Below are positions 1 through 9,740 of a DNA stretch of 64,000 bases, piece after piece. A model generated the notes under the pieces. The model saw only the letters and a program-made list of their open reading frames with translations. It was not told where the DNA came from and searched no databases. A program made the position numbers and the translations under genes. The first letter of the stretch is position 1; every line of letters begins with the position of its first letter. Source of the DNA: Aedes albopictus (taxonomy: Eukaryota > Arthropoda > Insecta > Diptera > Culicidae); the NCBI RefSeq assembly GCF_035046485.1, contig NC_085138.1:367601238-367665237 (forward strand). The letters run 5' to 3'.

Positions 1-545
1 TCTCTGAAAGAATCCCTGAAGGGATCCTGAAAAAATCTGAAAGAATTTCTGTAAAAAAGGTTTCAATGAATCTCAAGAGAAGTTTATGGTACAATCCCTG
101 GAGAAGTATTTGAGGAACTTCTGAGAAACCTTCTGGAGAAACATCTAAAAAAATGATAATTTTCTAAACGAATCTCTGAGAAATGTCTGAAAGAATCTCT
201 GGAGGAATACCAGGCCAGGATGGAACCTCTCGAGGAGCTTCAACCAAAAATTTAGAAAGTATTCCTGTAATTTTTTTTTTTTTTATTTCTGGAAGAATAC
301 TCGGAAGAACCCTCTGGAGGTTTTCGAGCAAGAATTTCATGAAGAGCTGAAACAATAGCTGGAGTTATCTTTCATGAAATTTCTGAAGCATTCGCCAAAG
401 AATTCTCTACAAATTTTTAATGAGTTAGTTTGGGAATTAAGTGTTTTTTTTTTTAATTACTGGCTGGGTTAAAACTAGAAAATCGCCGGGAGGAATATCT
501 ACAAGTATTTCGTGAGAAATATCTAAAGGAATTCTTGGAAAAATC
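1..545 (+). repeat. degenerate 12-bp repeat block, sense orientation
   Basis: This block is made of loosely repeated units close to GGAATTTCTGAA / GAATCCCTGGAG with a spacing near 12 bp and many substitutions. The same repeat dominates much of the window in both orientations. Short open frames in it, on either strand, come from the 4-codon period and are not genes. Poly-T runs near 270 and 445 interrupt it. Confidence 0.8.
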
Positions 546-690
546 TAAAAATCATGTCTTCCCATGTAAAATCCATACAAACTTCAATCGCGATACGCAA
601 AATGCAGGGTAAACTAATCATGCCCAAATTTTGCACAATTGATTGGGACCTCAAAGGGCATCTAAAAAACTAATTCTTCATAATCTGATT
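546..690 (-). mobile_element. fragment of a palindromic MITE family
   Basis: The segment resembles one arm of the 702-bp element at 22018-22719. Shared stretches include TCCATACAAA followed by TTCAATCG and then AAATTTTGCACA. Only one arm is visible, so this is a truncated or decayed copy. A related partial copy lies near 21300-21440. Confidence 0.6.
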
Positions 691-1468
691 TGAAATAATG
701 TAATGTAAAAGTTTCATTTCAATAATTCTATGTGTTTCCCCAGAAGGAACATCCCCACCATCCACCCTTTGCTTCCGCATAATTTTTACCCACACGTTTC
801 CCTCAATGAATGACCTTGTGCTAACCATTATCATTTTTTCGTTTTTCCAATTTTTCTCCACCTCCCTAAACCCAAAACATTACCGTCGTCGTCGTCCACG
901 AATTACCCACTCCCTCCAGCCAACCAATCCGATCCTATATGTGTTGTCTCCTGAAGTTCAATGTTACTGCTTCTGTCTGGCTGAGTAAGACTGACCCTTA
1001 CGCACTTCCCGATTCATCTCTCTATGTATTGGTAGCACTCTGAGTTCCGCCACTTCATTCATCCCTCTTGGGAAAGAATCCACCCGAAAAAAAGTAATAC
1101 AATCACCATCACTTTTGATTTCGTTGTTCCCCATGCTCCGATTCGGTTCACGTGCAACCACTCACTTTGAGAGCTGGGCCCTGGCCCTAGTCCTACCACC
1201 ACCACTCATAGTCGCTCCGAGTGTAACTGCGCCTATGTCGTATAGGATTTGTTGCTGCAATTGCTTGCCTTTTTTGCTTGTTCCTTCTTTCGAGCCAGCA
1301 GTAATGTGGCGTTTTCCCCGTTCCGTTCGTTCGTCGTCGTCGTCGTCGCCGCCGTCGCCACTGCTACCACCACCGACGTCGATGAGGGTCATCCCGAAAA
1401 ATAGAACTTCAATGCACTCGTCATCGCCGTCGGGGTCACACATTATCGGAAGAAAAAAAAATCTCGGA
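691..1468. promoter_or_regulatory. hb upstream region, no gene recognised
   Basis: The sequence is non-repetitive and directly precedes the inferred hb first exon. It contains a CGT/GTC trinucleotide run at about 1325-1372. Overlapping open frames on both strands are explained by this low-complexity GC-rich stretch. Its position makes it the candidate proximal promoter and enhancer of hb, but I see no unambiguous TATA box. The assignment rests on position only. Confidence 0.45.
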
Positions 1469-1475
1469 TCAGTTT
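1469..1475 (+). promoter_or_regulatory. candidate arthropod initiator (Inr)
   Basis: TCAGTTT matches the arthropod initiator TCAGT with the A at 1471 as a possible +1. No convincing TATA box lies 30 bp upstream, and the position of a downstream promoter element (near 1498) matches the consensus only partly. TCAGT is short and occurs by chance, so this start is a hypothesis for 5' end mapping. Confidence 0.3.
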
Positions 1476-1839
1476 TTACAGTGATTGCAGCGAGCGAGGA
1501 GGTGGCACGAGCGGCTCGGTCCGAAGAATAGCGCGAGTGTTGTCGAACGGGATCGAATTGCGTGACGATTGGGGACGTTTTGGGTGATTTTTTGTGTTGC
1601 GCGAGGAACAGTTATCTGCATTTTTTACTGGGAAAGTGACTTGATAAGTGGTGTTAGGTAGTGTGAAATACAAAGAAGACGATTCAGTGGAAAGGATTAC
1701 CGGGATTCATCTGACATATAAAGTGATTGGAGTGCCTAACGGAACAGTTGAAGTGGATTTTGGATATTTGACGATCAGAATGAACAGTTGCTGACGAGTT
1801 CGAGAACAATTTAAGTGACTTCAGCAGTGACCCATCAAG
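1471..1839 (+). other. hb: inferred hb exon 1 (5' UTR)
   Basis: The exon is inferred from a strong splice donor, CAAG|GTAAGA, with the exon ending at 1839, and from the matching acceptor just before the hb start codon. The 5' limit is set only by the candidate initiator. Scanning it by eye finds a single ATG at 1780, which opens a 4-codon upstream ORF ending at 1794 and could mildly reduce translation of hb. A GGATTA hexamer at 1694-1699 matches the Otd/Bicoid-class homeodomain site. One such site proves nothing. Confidence 0.55.
1780..1794 (+). CDS. upstream ORF of 4 codons in hb 5' UTR
   Basis: ATG followed by three codons and TGA (peptide MNSC). It is the only ATG I found between the candidate initiator and the donor site. 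It matters only if transcription starts upstream of 1780. Its effect on hb translation is unknown. Confidence 0.3.
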   Translation: MNSC

Positions 1840-2834
1840 GTAAGAATCGACGAGGTCAACTCTTTGCCCGTTACAGAATACGAAATTTTCCTGGAATCTT
1901 TTTTACAACCGGTCAGTTTGACTTGTGGCAAAAACGTCTACCTAGAGCAAATAAAAAAAGAGCAAACACGAGGCGTTGCGAACCCCTAGAGGTAGAAAAG
2001 TCACTTTCTCCGGGGCGATTCGTCCTGCATGTTTTGCCCAAACCGAAACTAGAGCAATTGTTGTTGTTTTCGATTTGGGAAGACAATTACCCCGTTTCTT
2101 CGGAGCACAACGAGAGGAGGGTCTTTTACGAGCTGCCGGGTGACTGTTTTATTGCTCCCTAGACCCGGTCGATGAATATTCAAATGAGGTCGTAAACCGA
2201 GAGAGACTTGGTGTTTTTTTTTCGGTGGGATGGATGCAAGATTGTTTTCTTTTGATGATTTGTCCCTTTTTGCTGTAGAATGGGATCGAGTGACTTTCGG
2301 TTTTTCGAGAGATCAACTGTAAAGCAATAAATTTGATGAACCCCTGCTTTAAAGAGAGTTGTTGTTGGATCGGTTATGAGAGGCAATCCTTTAAAATACA
2401 CAGTTATTGGGTGTTATTTGAAGGGAATTTGATGACCGTTTCAAGAAAATGTTTACAAACCGTTATGCCAACGAGGCTAAAACTGTTGGCGACAATTTTC
2501 CTGGGAAGACTCAGGCAAAAAACGACGCTCAGATTCTTCCCCTTTTATCGATTTTCCGACCCTTCCAAATGGCAAAAAAGCAGTCCAAAGAAAGGGAAAA
2601 CTCGCATTGAATCCATGCGGCCTCATCCCACAGTCCATGGTAAATAAAAAGCTCTCGCGATGAAAATAAAAATAATCGTCCTTTCGGCTATGTGTGTGCG
2701 GAAATCCTTTGCAGCACATAGGAACGTAATTTTTGTTTGTGGGGGAGTCACCCTCGTAGAACGCAAAAAATATCCGCCGTCGGGAACATGGCGAGTTTTA
2801 TTAATGGCTTTTCTCTCTGTCCATCCCTTCGCAG
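1840..2834 (+). other. hb: inferred hb intron 1
   Basis: The donor is GTAAGA at 1840. The acceptor is a pyrimidine-rich tract (about 2808-2830) ending in TTCGCAG at 2834, two bases before the AAATG start context. The length of 995 bp is ordinary. An open frame continues from 2660 into the hb reading frame, but its extra 59 residues match nothing I recognise in Hunchback and cross this acceptor, so I treat that part as intronic. A second promoter inside the intron, as in Drosophila hb, cannot be excluded. Confidence 0.65.
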
Positions 2835-2836
2835 AA

Positions 2837-4855
2837 ATGCAGAACTTCAGCTCAATCATGGCCAGTTCGTTGGTTCAACATCACCAGCAGCAACAGCAAC
2901 ATCAGTCGCAGCAACAACAGTCTAGTGGAAACAGTTGGTACGATATGACCATCAAGTCGGAACCAATGGAAGCATCGAATAACTATGGTCAGCAATACCC
3001 AAGTCATCATCATCTTCATCACCACCATCAGCAGGATACTCCGATGACCCACTCGAGTCCGACATCTCCCCAAAGCGTAGACAGCATGGACTCCATGAGC
3101 AGTCGGGGTCAGTATTACGAGACAAAGCCTTCGAACGGGGTGATCCACGGGTTCAACCCACTCGGATTCAATCCGTTAACTCCTCCCGGATACGCTGGAT
3201 TGTTTGTTCCACCTCAAACGCAATTAGCGAGGCAGACAACTCCTAATCGAAGTTATGTTAAACAAGAATCCAGCTACGTAACATCTACGCTTACTCCAAC
3301 GCACACCCCGCCTATGGACGTAACTCCACCGAAGTCCCCTAAAGAGAGTGCTGGAACTCCAGAAAAGGAGGACGATAACGGTTCAGAGTGCGGAGAGTCC
3401 TACGATGGCAGCGAAGACGAAGATGGAATCAGGAAGCCGAAAATCAACTCCCACGGCAAGGTCAAGAAGTTTAAATGCAAACAGTGCGATTTCGTAGCAG
3501 TGACAAAGCTCAGCTTCTGGGAACATACCCGAGGTCACATCAAACCAGAGAAGATGCTGACCTGCCCTAAGTGTCCTTTCGTAACTGAGTACAAGCACCA
3601 CCTGGAGTACCACCTGAGGAATCACCAGCGATCCAAACCATTCCAATGTCCCAAGTGTAGCTACAGTTGTGTCAACAAGTCTATGCTCAACTCCCATATG
3701 AAATCCCATTCCAACGTGTTCCAGTACCGCTGCGCTGACTGCAACTACGCCACCAAGTACTGCCATTCCCTCAAACTACACCTCCGGAAGTACTCCCACA
3801 AACCGGACGTAGTTCTAAACCTGGACGGAACACCCAATCCGCTGCCCATCATCGACGTCTACGGCACCCGCCGAGGGCCTAAAACCAAATCACAAAAAAC
3901 TCAACCTCAAAAACCAGAAAACCACCAACCACAACTCCCCGCCCAAACCCCACTAACTCCCCAGTCCCTCCAAACCAACCCCATCCAATCGGCCTTCACT
4001 CCTCCCAGCTCCCAACCCACAAACCTCTCACGAACCCTCCTCCCGCACCAACTGCTCCCGAACCCTCTGGCCAACATGTTCAAAAACGCCGCCTCCAACA
4101 ACCTCTCCCTCTTCCCGTACCTTAACCTCAACTTTCAGATGTTCGCCGACCAGCAAGCCGCCATGGCCCAACTCTCGCCAAACTTCCACCAGCACCTCTC
4201 CTCGCACCTCACCGACAAACTCACCAGCGAAGACTCCTCCGAACCACCCTCCAAGTCCTCCTCTATCTCCCCAAGCTCTCCCCTCCGTAACCCATCCACC
4301 ACCCTCAGCGAGGAACTCCTCAAGCAAATCACGGCCGCCGCCGCCGACAGTTCCAACCTGAAATCCTCGGAAACCGACTCCGAACCTGCGCCTCCCCCTC
4401 CCGAAGACCTCTCCGCACCTCAAACACCCCCCACCAAGTCCACTCCTGTCCCACCACCCTCCCTTCCCACCAGCTCCGGCAAAAGCCGCCGCAAAGGCCG
4501 CGCCTTCAAACTCGAGCGCCTGTCCGACTTCACCAAGGCCCTCGAGTCCGCACCCGCCCCTATGGACCAATCAGACGACGAACATTCCAACACTTCCACC
4601 GCCCTAAATCCCCCTTCCCATCCCCCTTCCACCATGGTCGACACCTCCGTACAAACCTGCCCGGAAACACCCCATCCACCTACGGCTCGAACCTTCGAGT
4701 GCAAGTACTGTGACATCAGCTTCCGGGACGACGTCCTCCACACGATCCACATGGGCTACCACGGGTACGACGAGGTTTTCAAGTGCAACATGTGCGGCGA
4801 ACGGAGCGACGACCGGATCGGGTTCTTCCTGCACATCGCGCGGAAGGCCCACTGA
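2837..4855 (+). CDS. hb: Hunchback, gap-class zinc-finger transcription factor
   Basis: Complete coding exon of 672 codons. Hunchback is a nuclear DNA-binding repressor/activator that patterns the anterior and thoracic embryo and later sets neuroblast identity (family knowledge). The N-terminal part is rich in Q and H (15-65) and carries GFNPLTPPG (110-118) and [12 protein letters not shown] (157-168), both known Hb motifs. Four C2H2 fingers follow: C214-H234, C243-H263, C271-H291 and C299-H321, then the [10 protein letters not shown] motif. A long P/S-rich linker contains the conserved basic box [13 protein letters not shown] starting at 550. Two C-terminal fingers, C622-H642 and C650-H672, form the Ikaros-like dimerisation pair. 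All zinc ligands are present. IKSE (39-42) and VKQE (141-144) fit the SUMO consensus. The start was chosen because MQN is the usual Hb N-terminus and lies two bases after the splice acceptor. Drosophila Hb is about 758 aa, so this one is shorter, mostly in low-complexity linkers. Confidence 0.97.
   Translation: MQNFSSIMASSLVQHHQQQQQHQSQQQQSSGNSWYDMTIKSEPMEASNNYGQQYPSHHHLHHHHQQDTPMTHSSPTSPQSVDSMDSMSSRGQYYETKPSNGVIHGFNPLGFNPLTPPGYAGLFVPPQTQLARQTTPNRSYVKQESSYVTSTLTPTHTPPMDVTPPKSPKESAGTPEKEDDNGSECGESYDGSEDEDGIRKPKINSHGKVKKFKCKQCDFVAVTKLSFWEHTRGHIKPEKMLTCPKCPFVTEYKHHLEYHLRNHQRSKPFQCPKCSYSCVNKSMLNSHMKSHSNVFQYRCADCNYATKYCHSLKLHLRKYSHKPDVVLNLDGTPNPLPIIDVYGTRRGPKTKSQKTQPQKPENHQPQLPAQTPLTPQSLQTNPIQSAFTPPSSQPTNLSRTLLPHQLLPNPLANMFKNAASNNLSLFPYLNLNFQMFADQQAAMAQLSPNFHQHLSSHLTDKLTSEDSSEPPSKSSSISPSSPLRNPSTTLSEELLKQITAAAADSSNLKSSETDSEPAPPPPEDLSAPQTPPTKSTPVPPPSLPTSSGKSRRKGRAFKLERLSDFTKALESAPAPMDQSDDEHSNTSTALNPPSHPPSTMVDTSVQTCPETPHPPTARTFECKYCDISFRDDVLHTIHMGYHGYDEVFKCNMCGERSDDRIGFFLHIARKAH
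2877..2922 (+). repeat. hb: CAG/CAA (polyglutamine) run in hb
   Basis: The run encodes mixed Q and H residues near residues 15-28, interrupted by CAT and TCG codons. Such runs vary in length between alleles and species. Interruption by CAA lowers the chance of strand slippage. Confidence 0.7.
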
Positions 4856-5283
4856 TCTAGTCTCTCTAGTGTTGTTGTGGCGGAAATCCAACGATCGAAG
4901 AAGCAGAAGACTGAAACCTGTTCTAGTTGTTAAGCGTGTGTGTGTGTGTGTGTGATGTCAATCGTAACGAGCAAGGAATCAAAACAAATTTACTCAAGGG
5001 ATTAAGATTACCTGATAAGACCAAATAAGTGCATGTCGAACATTATTGTAAAAAGTTTAGGGAAATTTGTGTAACATTCAGGAAATCCGAGCATGAAATC
5101 AAAGAATAGGTTAAGGACAAGACAAATTAGATCGTAAGAAATGAAAGCTTCTAAGCTGTTGTTTATAAAATTCAAAAAAAATGAAGGGCAAAAGTCCTTC
5201 AAAAAACTTGTTGTGTAATTCCATAGTTGCTAGGTTAAGATCCGCCGTGTACCTTTTTACCATATTTATAAACGAAAACGATA

Positions 5284-5289
5284 AATAAA
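5284..5289 (+). terminator. hb: poly(A) signal AATAAA (first)
   Basis: Canonical hexamer about 430 bp after the hb stop codon, in an AT-rich context. It is a plausible cleavage signal for hb. Confidence 0.5.
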
Positions 5290-5348
5290 TTATTTGAAAC
5301 TTACACACATTGTAGTTCAAACCGATTCGAAAACCATCTGAAATCCAA

Positions 5349-5354
5349 AATAAA
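5349..5354 (+). terminator. hb: poly(A) signal AATAAA (second)
   Basis: Second canonical hexamer 65 bp after the first. A TTTTATGG/GTTTTC T/GT-rich stretch follows within 30 bp, so this may be the preferred hb 3' end. Either or both could be used. Confidence 0.5.
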
Positions 5355-5375
5355 TTCATTCAAGTTTTATGGCAG

Positions 5376-6170
5376 TTTTCAAATCCTCTTCAAAGGCAAT
5401 TAGACTTCAAATAGTTGCTTGGATCGCTAACAAACTTTTAAGGTTTACATTCAACCAATTTGCCAGCCAAGATTGCTCTTGCACCTCCTCTGAGTAGCTG
5501 ATGTTGAATATCCAACATAGGCAGCTCACATTTTCCAACCGTCAGCGAAGGAATTCAACGATTTCCTTCACAAAATCAATCAAGAAATACCAGAAGTTTG
5601 ACGGGGCATGACCCCTACCCGGTAGTCATCGTTGACCCCATCGAAGATGTGTCATAGACGTATAATTTACACTTTTTTTCTTATTATGCTTTCTTCTGTT
5701 GCTGCACCCCTGAGAAACAAAAATGCATCCTAAGAAAACGACACATCATTATCAAGAGGGGCCAGAGTGCCAAGGGCTGGCACGTGCGAAACTATTTTGG
5801 ACCCTAAGATTTAGGGAAGATACTTTTAAGTTATTTCCCGGTTTTGATTTTTAACGGAGATGTTTCCCAGGGAAGAACATAGATGACAATTTTATGCAGT
5901 CCGATTTGAATATTATGCAGCAAGAGGGATTGATCTTTGATGCCTTTGTGGTGCTTACGATCACATCCGATGAGAGGGGATCTTTTCCGTTACGATGAGA
6001 TCAAGTATTGAGGTTGTTCACGGTTGGATGAGGGCGATAATAGAATTGTGGCTTCTGGCACGCGTATGCTGTCATATCGATTTATGATCATAATCTGAAA
6101 AAAAAAACTCAAAACGTTTTCAATACAAAAGGGAAAAATAATAAACTAGAGCAACACAAGTCAGGAGTCG
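5376..6170. other. hb downstream spacer, no gene seen
   Basis: The segment is mostly non-repetitive. No coding frame with recognisable similarity, no RNA gene and no transposon ends were found. It could hold regulatory sequence for hb, but nothing specific supports that. Confidence 0.5.
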
Positions 6171-6297
6171 TACACAAATTACGTCACGCCATTAGGGGGG
6201 AGGGGGGTTTTTGAGGTCCCATACAAAAAATGAGTCATAGGGGGGAGGGGGGTTGGAGTTGAAAAAGGTTGATTTTTGCGTTACATAATTTGTGTAT
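6171..6297. mobile_element. short MITE with G-run core
   Basis: The ends are inverted copies of TACACAAATTAYGTMACGC: left from 6171, and right ending near 6297 as read on the other strand. The core has two GGGGGGAGGGGGG runs around 6196-6206 and 6241-6252. No clear target duplication was found, so the superfamily is open. The size and paired ends indicate a non-autonomous DNA element. Confidence 0.6.
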
Positions 6298-6446
6298 CAC
6301 CCCTTACATGATTTGGTTACTACAGATTATGACAAGTTGGTTTCAAATGGTAAAATTCATGTGAAGTATGAGTGCTCCTTGGGTAGCATCTCTTTGTAAA
6401 GGCAACAAAACATTGAATTTGACCATTTTTATTATTTTGGATACCG

Positions 6447-6506
6447 TTGCGTATTAGTTCTCTAAAGAAAATCAGTTTCTGAGAAGACCTTATGATAAAC
6501 TATCAG
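6447..6506 (+). repeat. dispersed repeat interrupted by the 6.5-kb MITE
   Basis: This stretch (GTTGCGTA...AGTTC...GAAAA...CAGTTTCT.GAGAAGA) resembles 9770-9835, where the same sequence continues without an insertion. The second copy therefore serves as a paralogous empty site for the element at 6507-6760. Confidence 0.65.
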
Positions 6507-6760
6507 CACAGACAAACAGACGTCTCACTCTACTCACTTCTCATCGTTACGCTTTTTAACGGTTAGTTCAAATATTTCGTAGTTCGCAAATCGCTCGGTC
6601 CCGCCGCTCGCATCGTTTTTGCTCTTGTTTGACGTTTGCTCACTACCGCCACCTACTGAGTGGTTTGCGTAACACAGCTTGGTTAGCATTGGGCGATTAT
6701 GTTTTCATGACGATGATTTTTGTCGCTATTTGTTCCAAGTAATACGTCTGTTTGTCTGTG
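6507..6760. mobile_element. 254-bp MITE, CACAGAC-type ends
   Basis: Perfect 17-bp inverted ends CACAGACAAACAGACGT are present. They are flanked by the direct repeat CTATCAG (6500-6506 and 6761-6767), seven identical bases that could be an 8-bp duplication with one change. Length, CA ends and duplication size suggest a hAT-like non-autonomous element. No transposase frame fits inside. One end of a related copy occurs at about 54043-54100. Confidence 0.75.
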
Positions 6761-6767
6761 CTATCAG

Positions 6768-7760
6768 TCTTTTTTTTTTATTTGCTTGTCCTTTCTAGTT
6801 CTTCTTTAAAAGTTTCATTTTTCAGTTTCTTATGCAAAAGTGAAGTAAGTGAAGTGTTTTTAAATTTAACCTTGTATTTCGAGGGAAAAAATCCATTTAA
6901 ACTTTAGAAAAGATAATTAAGCTACCAGCAAGCATGGGAAAACTCATTCGCTCACCCGAATGCCGGCGATGCAAAATAACCAAAAGAACGCCGACAACCC
7001 AACACTGAGTGAGAGCACGGCGCACCACGAACGAACGCAACACGAACGACTCGCCACCGACGCCTCTGAAGCGAATCAAGAGAGAAACAAATAGAGTGTG
7101 AAATGAATCAGCTAGGATTAGTGTATACGAAAAGAACTTTCGCTCTCTCAACTACCGAGTGGCATTCAGCTGCTTGAATCAAAACGCGCTCACTGATTCA
7201 ATTCCCAGTACTGAATGCTTCCACTGAACGCTGAGTGAACGTTCCGAAACGAATACTCTCGCACCCGATTCAGTATGCAAACATTCGTTCAATATTGGTT
7301 CGTTCGCCTTCGGCACACAGATTCAGTAGCGATTCATTCGCCATTCTTTGCCTACGTCGCCCGGTGCTCGGCGATTGAAAAGAATGGGTAATGAATGTGG
7401 AAAGATTTTGCTTGGCTGGGGGACAAGCACACTCGGAACAGATTGTGCGTGGATGTGAGTGAGCGATGCGAAATAAATGAATGATTTTTTCCCATCCTTG
7501 GCTACCAGTCTTGGCAAACTTTTTTTGTTAAGGTTACCTAGTTCAAATGCATTGAAAATGTGAATCTTCGTGGAAAATAACTCTTAGTCAAAATAGGATA
7601 AAACGAGCTCACCGATCGTCATACGCACTAGGCTGCGGCTTGTTTTTCAAAAGTTGTCGAAACCTGGAATTCGTAAGCTCTTTTGGAAAGTGCAGAATTG
7701 GCTTTTAGTTAAAATACACATTAACAAAAAAGCTCTTTTGGATTCAAATGACATAAACAG
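6768..7760. other. non-coding stretch with many GATTCA/CATTCGTTC repeats
   Basis: From about 6900 to 7480 the motifs GATTCA, TGAATC and CATTCG recur many times on both strands in a somewhat GC-richer context. Two minus-strand frames (6897-7151 and 7323-7517) are unsupported. The short repeats suggest a decayed element or low-complexity sequence. No ends were identified. Confidence 0.45.
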
Positions 7761-9200
7761 AGAAATCTCTGCGTTTCAGCCTCAAAGTTGAATTTTCGAG
7801 TAATAAAAAGGTGCTTTCACTTTTTCAATTTTCATTTTTTTATGAATCTCTTTCAAATTGATTCTCGAATTTCGTAGAATATAACTTTTTCCAAAGTCAC
7901 GCAAAATATGGGTTTTATTAAGATTCATTGAGTTTTTCTTTGGGTCTCCTGTTAGCCTAGTGGTTAAGGCTATAGATCGCCAATCCGGAGACGGCGGGTT
8001 CGATTCCCGTTCCGGTCGGGAAACTTTTCTCGACTCCCTGGGCATAGTGTATCATTGTGCTTGCCTCACAATGTACAAATTCATGCAATGGCAGGCAAAG
8101 AAAGCCCTTCAATTAATAACTGTGGAAATGCTTAAAGAACACTAAGTTGAAGTGAGGCAGGCCAAGTCCCAGTGGGGACATAGAGTCATGGAGAAGAAGA
8201 AGAAGACTTTTTCTTTCTTTTTTTCAAAAAAAATGCTTTTAGAATCGAATCTGAATCTCCTTCAAATTCATTTTTGAAAAAAACTTGTGAAATGTCATAT
8301 TTTCCGAAGTCACGCAAAACATGAGTTTTGAAGATATATTTTTTTTTCTTCTTTTAACAAAAAAAAACTTAAGGATCCGATTACATTTCACTCGCTTGAC
8401 CAATTTCAAATCTTTTAGCGTGCTTTTGTAGATATCTTTTTTAATTTAGAACACTCCAAAAATCGAAGTTAAAGGATTCCATATTATTATTTAGAATATT
8501 TTTTTTCACTTTGAGGTGAAACTGAATGCATTCTATTATTTTTTGTTTTTTTTTTATCAAATAACGAAGCAATATTTTCAAAATCGGGTTTCGTACACAT
8601 GTAAAGTATGGATCAAGGTATCTTCTGATTTTTATCTAGAGGAACATGGTATTCGATTTTGCAGAAATCATACTTAACAAAATTTCACAATTTTTTTTTG
8701 CAAAAAAAGAAAACATTTTGCGCCACGAAAAAAATCAGAAGATACCTTGATCCATACTCTACATGTGTACGAAAACTGATTTTGAAAATACTGCTTCGCT
8801 ATATAATAAAAAATCAAATACCAAAAAATGGGAAAACGCTTCCAGTTTCTCCTTAAGTCCAAAATTCTTTATGAATACACTCAAAATTTTGCCAAAATTC
8901 TTATTTTTCTTGCAAAATACGCGTTCTTCGTCGGTTTTTGATATTTTCTATGTTGAAACCTTTCTTCAAAGGTACAGTTTATTCACAACATTCTTAGGCA
9001 ACAAAAATATCCACAAAAAACGCTAAAAGATTTGAAACTGGTCAAGCGGTTAAAAGTAATCGGTTAAAAGCGGTTAATAATAATAAAGTTTTTTTTTGTA
9101 AAAAGATAAAAAATGAATATAATAAACCTTCAAAAAATCATATTTTGCGTGACTTTGTAAAAAAATAATATTTCACATTTTTTTTTTTCAAAAACGTGAG
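7761..9200. mobile_element. palindromic foldback family with GTCACGCAAAA ends
   Basis: A left arm (about 8266-8636) and a right arm (about 8722-9198) are inverted copies of each other. Matching blocks include GTCACGCAAAAYATGA, TTGACCAATTTCAAATCTTT and ATGGATCAAGGTATCTTCTG. The centre lies near 8680. A third partial arm (7761-7935) repeats the left arm in the same direction, and a SINE (7942-8207) lies between it and the palindrome. Smaller relatives sit at 10100-10290, 11536-11695 and about 16420-16500. No transposase is present. Confidence 0.65.
7942..8207 (+). mobile_element. tRNA-headed SINE, copy A1
   Basis: The tRNA-like head has an A box (TAGCCTAGTGG) and a B box (GGTTCGATTCC) for RNA polymerase III. 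The body ends in a (GAA)n tail. The target duplication TTTTTCTTT (7933-7941 and 8208-8216) is exact. The body is related to the Feilai-type copy at 25956-26241, but the head differs. Frames crossing it are not genes. Confidence 0.85.
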
Positions 9201-9235
9201 CCTAATGTACAACATGAGTACCCCTCAGATAGCTA

Positions 9236-9740
9236 ATCTTGGTTCCGGGTCATTTGACCGAATGACATTTGGCCAAACGCCATATGGCTGAAAGGGCTAT
9301 TTGGCAGAATGCCATTTGGTCGAATGTCGGTAGGCCGAAAAATGAATAATGAATCATGCCACTGTTCTCCACACCAATATACCTCGAAAGGAAAGGTTAT
9401 GATTACACACTCCTTGTACATTAGGCTCATTACTGATCCCAACCGTACACTTCGTCAGCGAGCTGTTCCCAACGTAAGGAACTGGGAAGGTTAAAGACGG
9501 AAAAAGCTATGATCAAACATTGGCATTTTCTGCACCAACCGATCCCCGAAAGATTATACTAGAAAGAATAGTATATAATAAAAGAACATATTTCTAATCG
9601 TCAGACATCTAAAATGTTAAAAAAGTTTCTCTGAATTATTTCGATCATAATTCGGCCAAACGTCCCACTTGGCCAAATGGCATTCAGCCAAACAGCATTT
9701 GATCAAATCATTCATTCTGCCAAATGGCCAGACACCGCAA
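9236..9740. mobile_element. inverted pair of CATTTGGCC-rich arms
   Basis: The arms at about 9248-9335 and 9650-9735 are each built from repeated short palindromes such as GCCATTTGGC / GGCCAAATGGC, and the two arms are inverted relative to each other. The ~300-bp spacer shares an ~80-bp stretch (containing CGTCAGCGAGCTG) with 31370-31440. This looks like a short DNA element; its ends are not sharp. Confidence 0.6.

Larger units (their letters stand above)
4856..5375 (+). other. hb: hb 3' UTR
   Basis: AT-rich non-coding sequence after the TGA at 4853-4855. It has a (TG)n run at about 4937-4953. ATTGTA at 5045-5050 resembles box B of the Drosophila hb Nanos response element, but I see no properly spaced GTTGT box A and no canonical TGTANATA Pumilio site, so translational control by Pumilio/Nanos is only a possibility. 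The 3' limit is inferred from the poly(A) signals. Confidence 0.6.

Noticed and set aside
2660..2836. N-terminal 59-codon extension of the hb frame
   Set aside because: It crosses a strong splice acceptor, resembles no Hunchback sequence, and MQN at 2837 is the family N-terminus.
3383..4891. Long frames antisense to hb (up to 180 codons)
   Set aside because: They mirror the codon-biased hb exon and have low-complexity G/E/V/R-rich content.
5045..5050. Nanos response element in the hb 3' UTR
   Set aside because: Only a box-B-like ATTGTA is present, with no correctly spaced box A and no canonical Pumilio site nearby.
7960..8145. tRNA gene candidate (tRNA-like sequence with A and B boxes)
   Set aside because: It is the head of a SINE with body, tail and target duplication. 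The same holds for 24254, 25956, 29232, 34950, 38560, 39556 and 63597.
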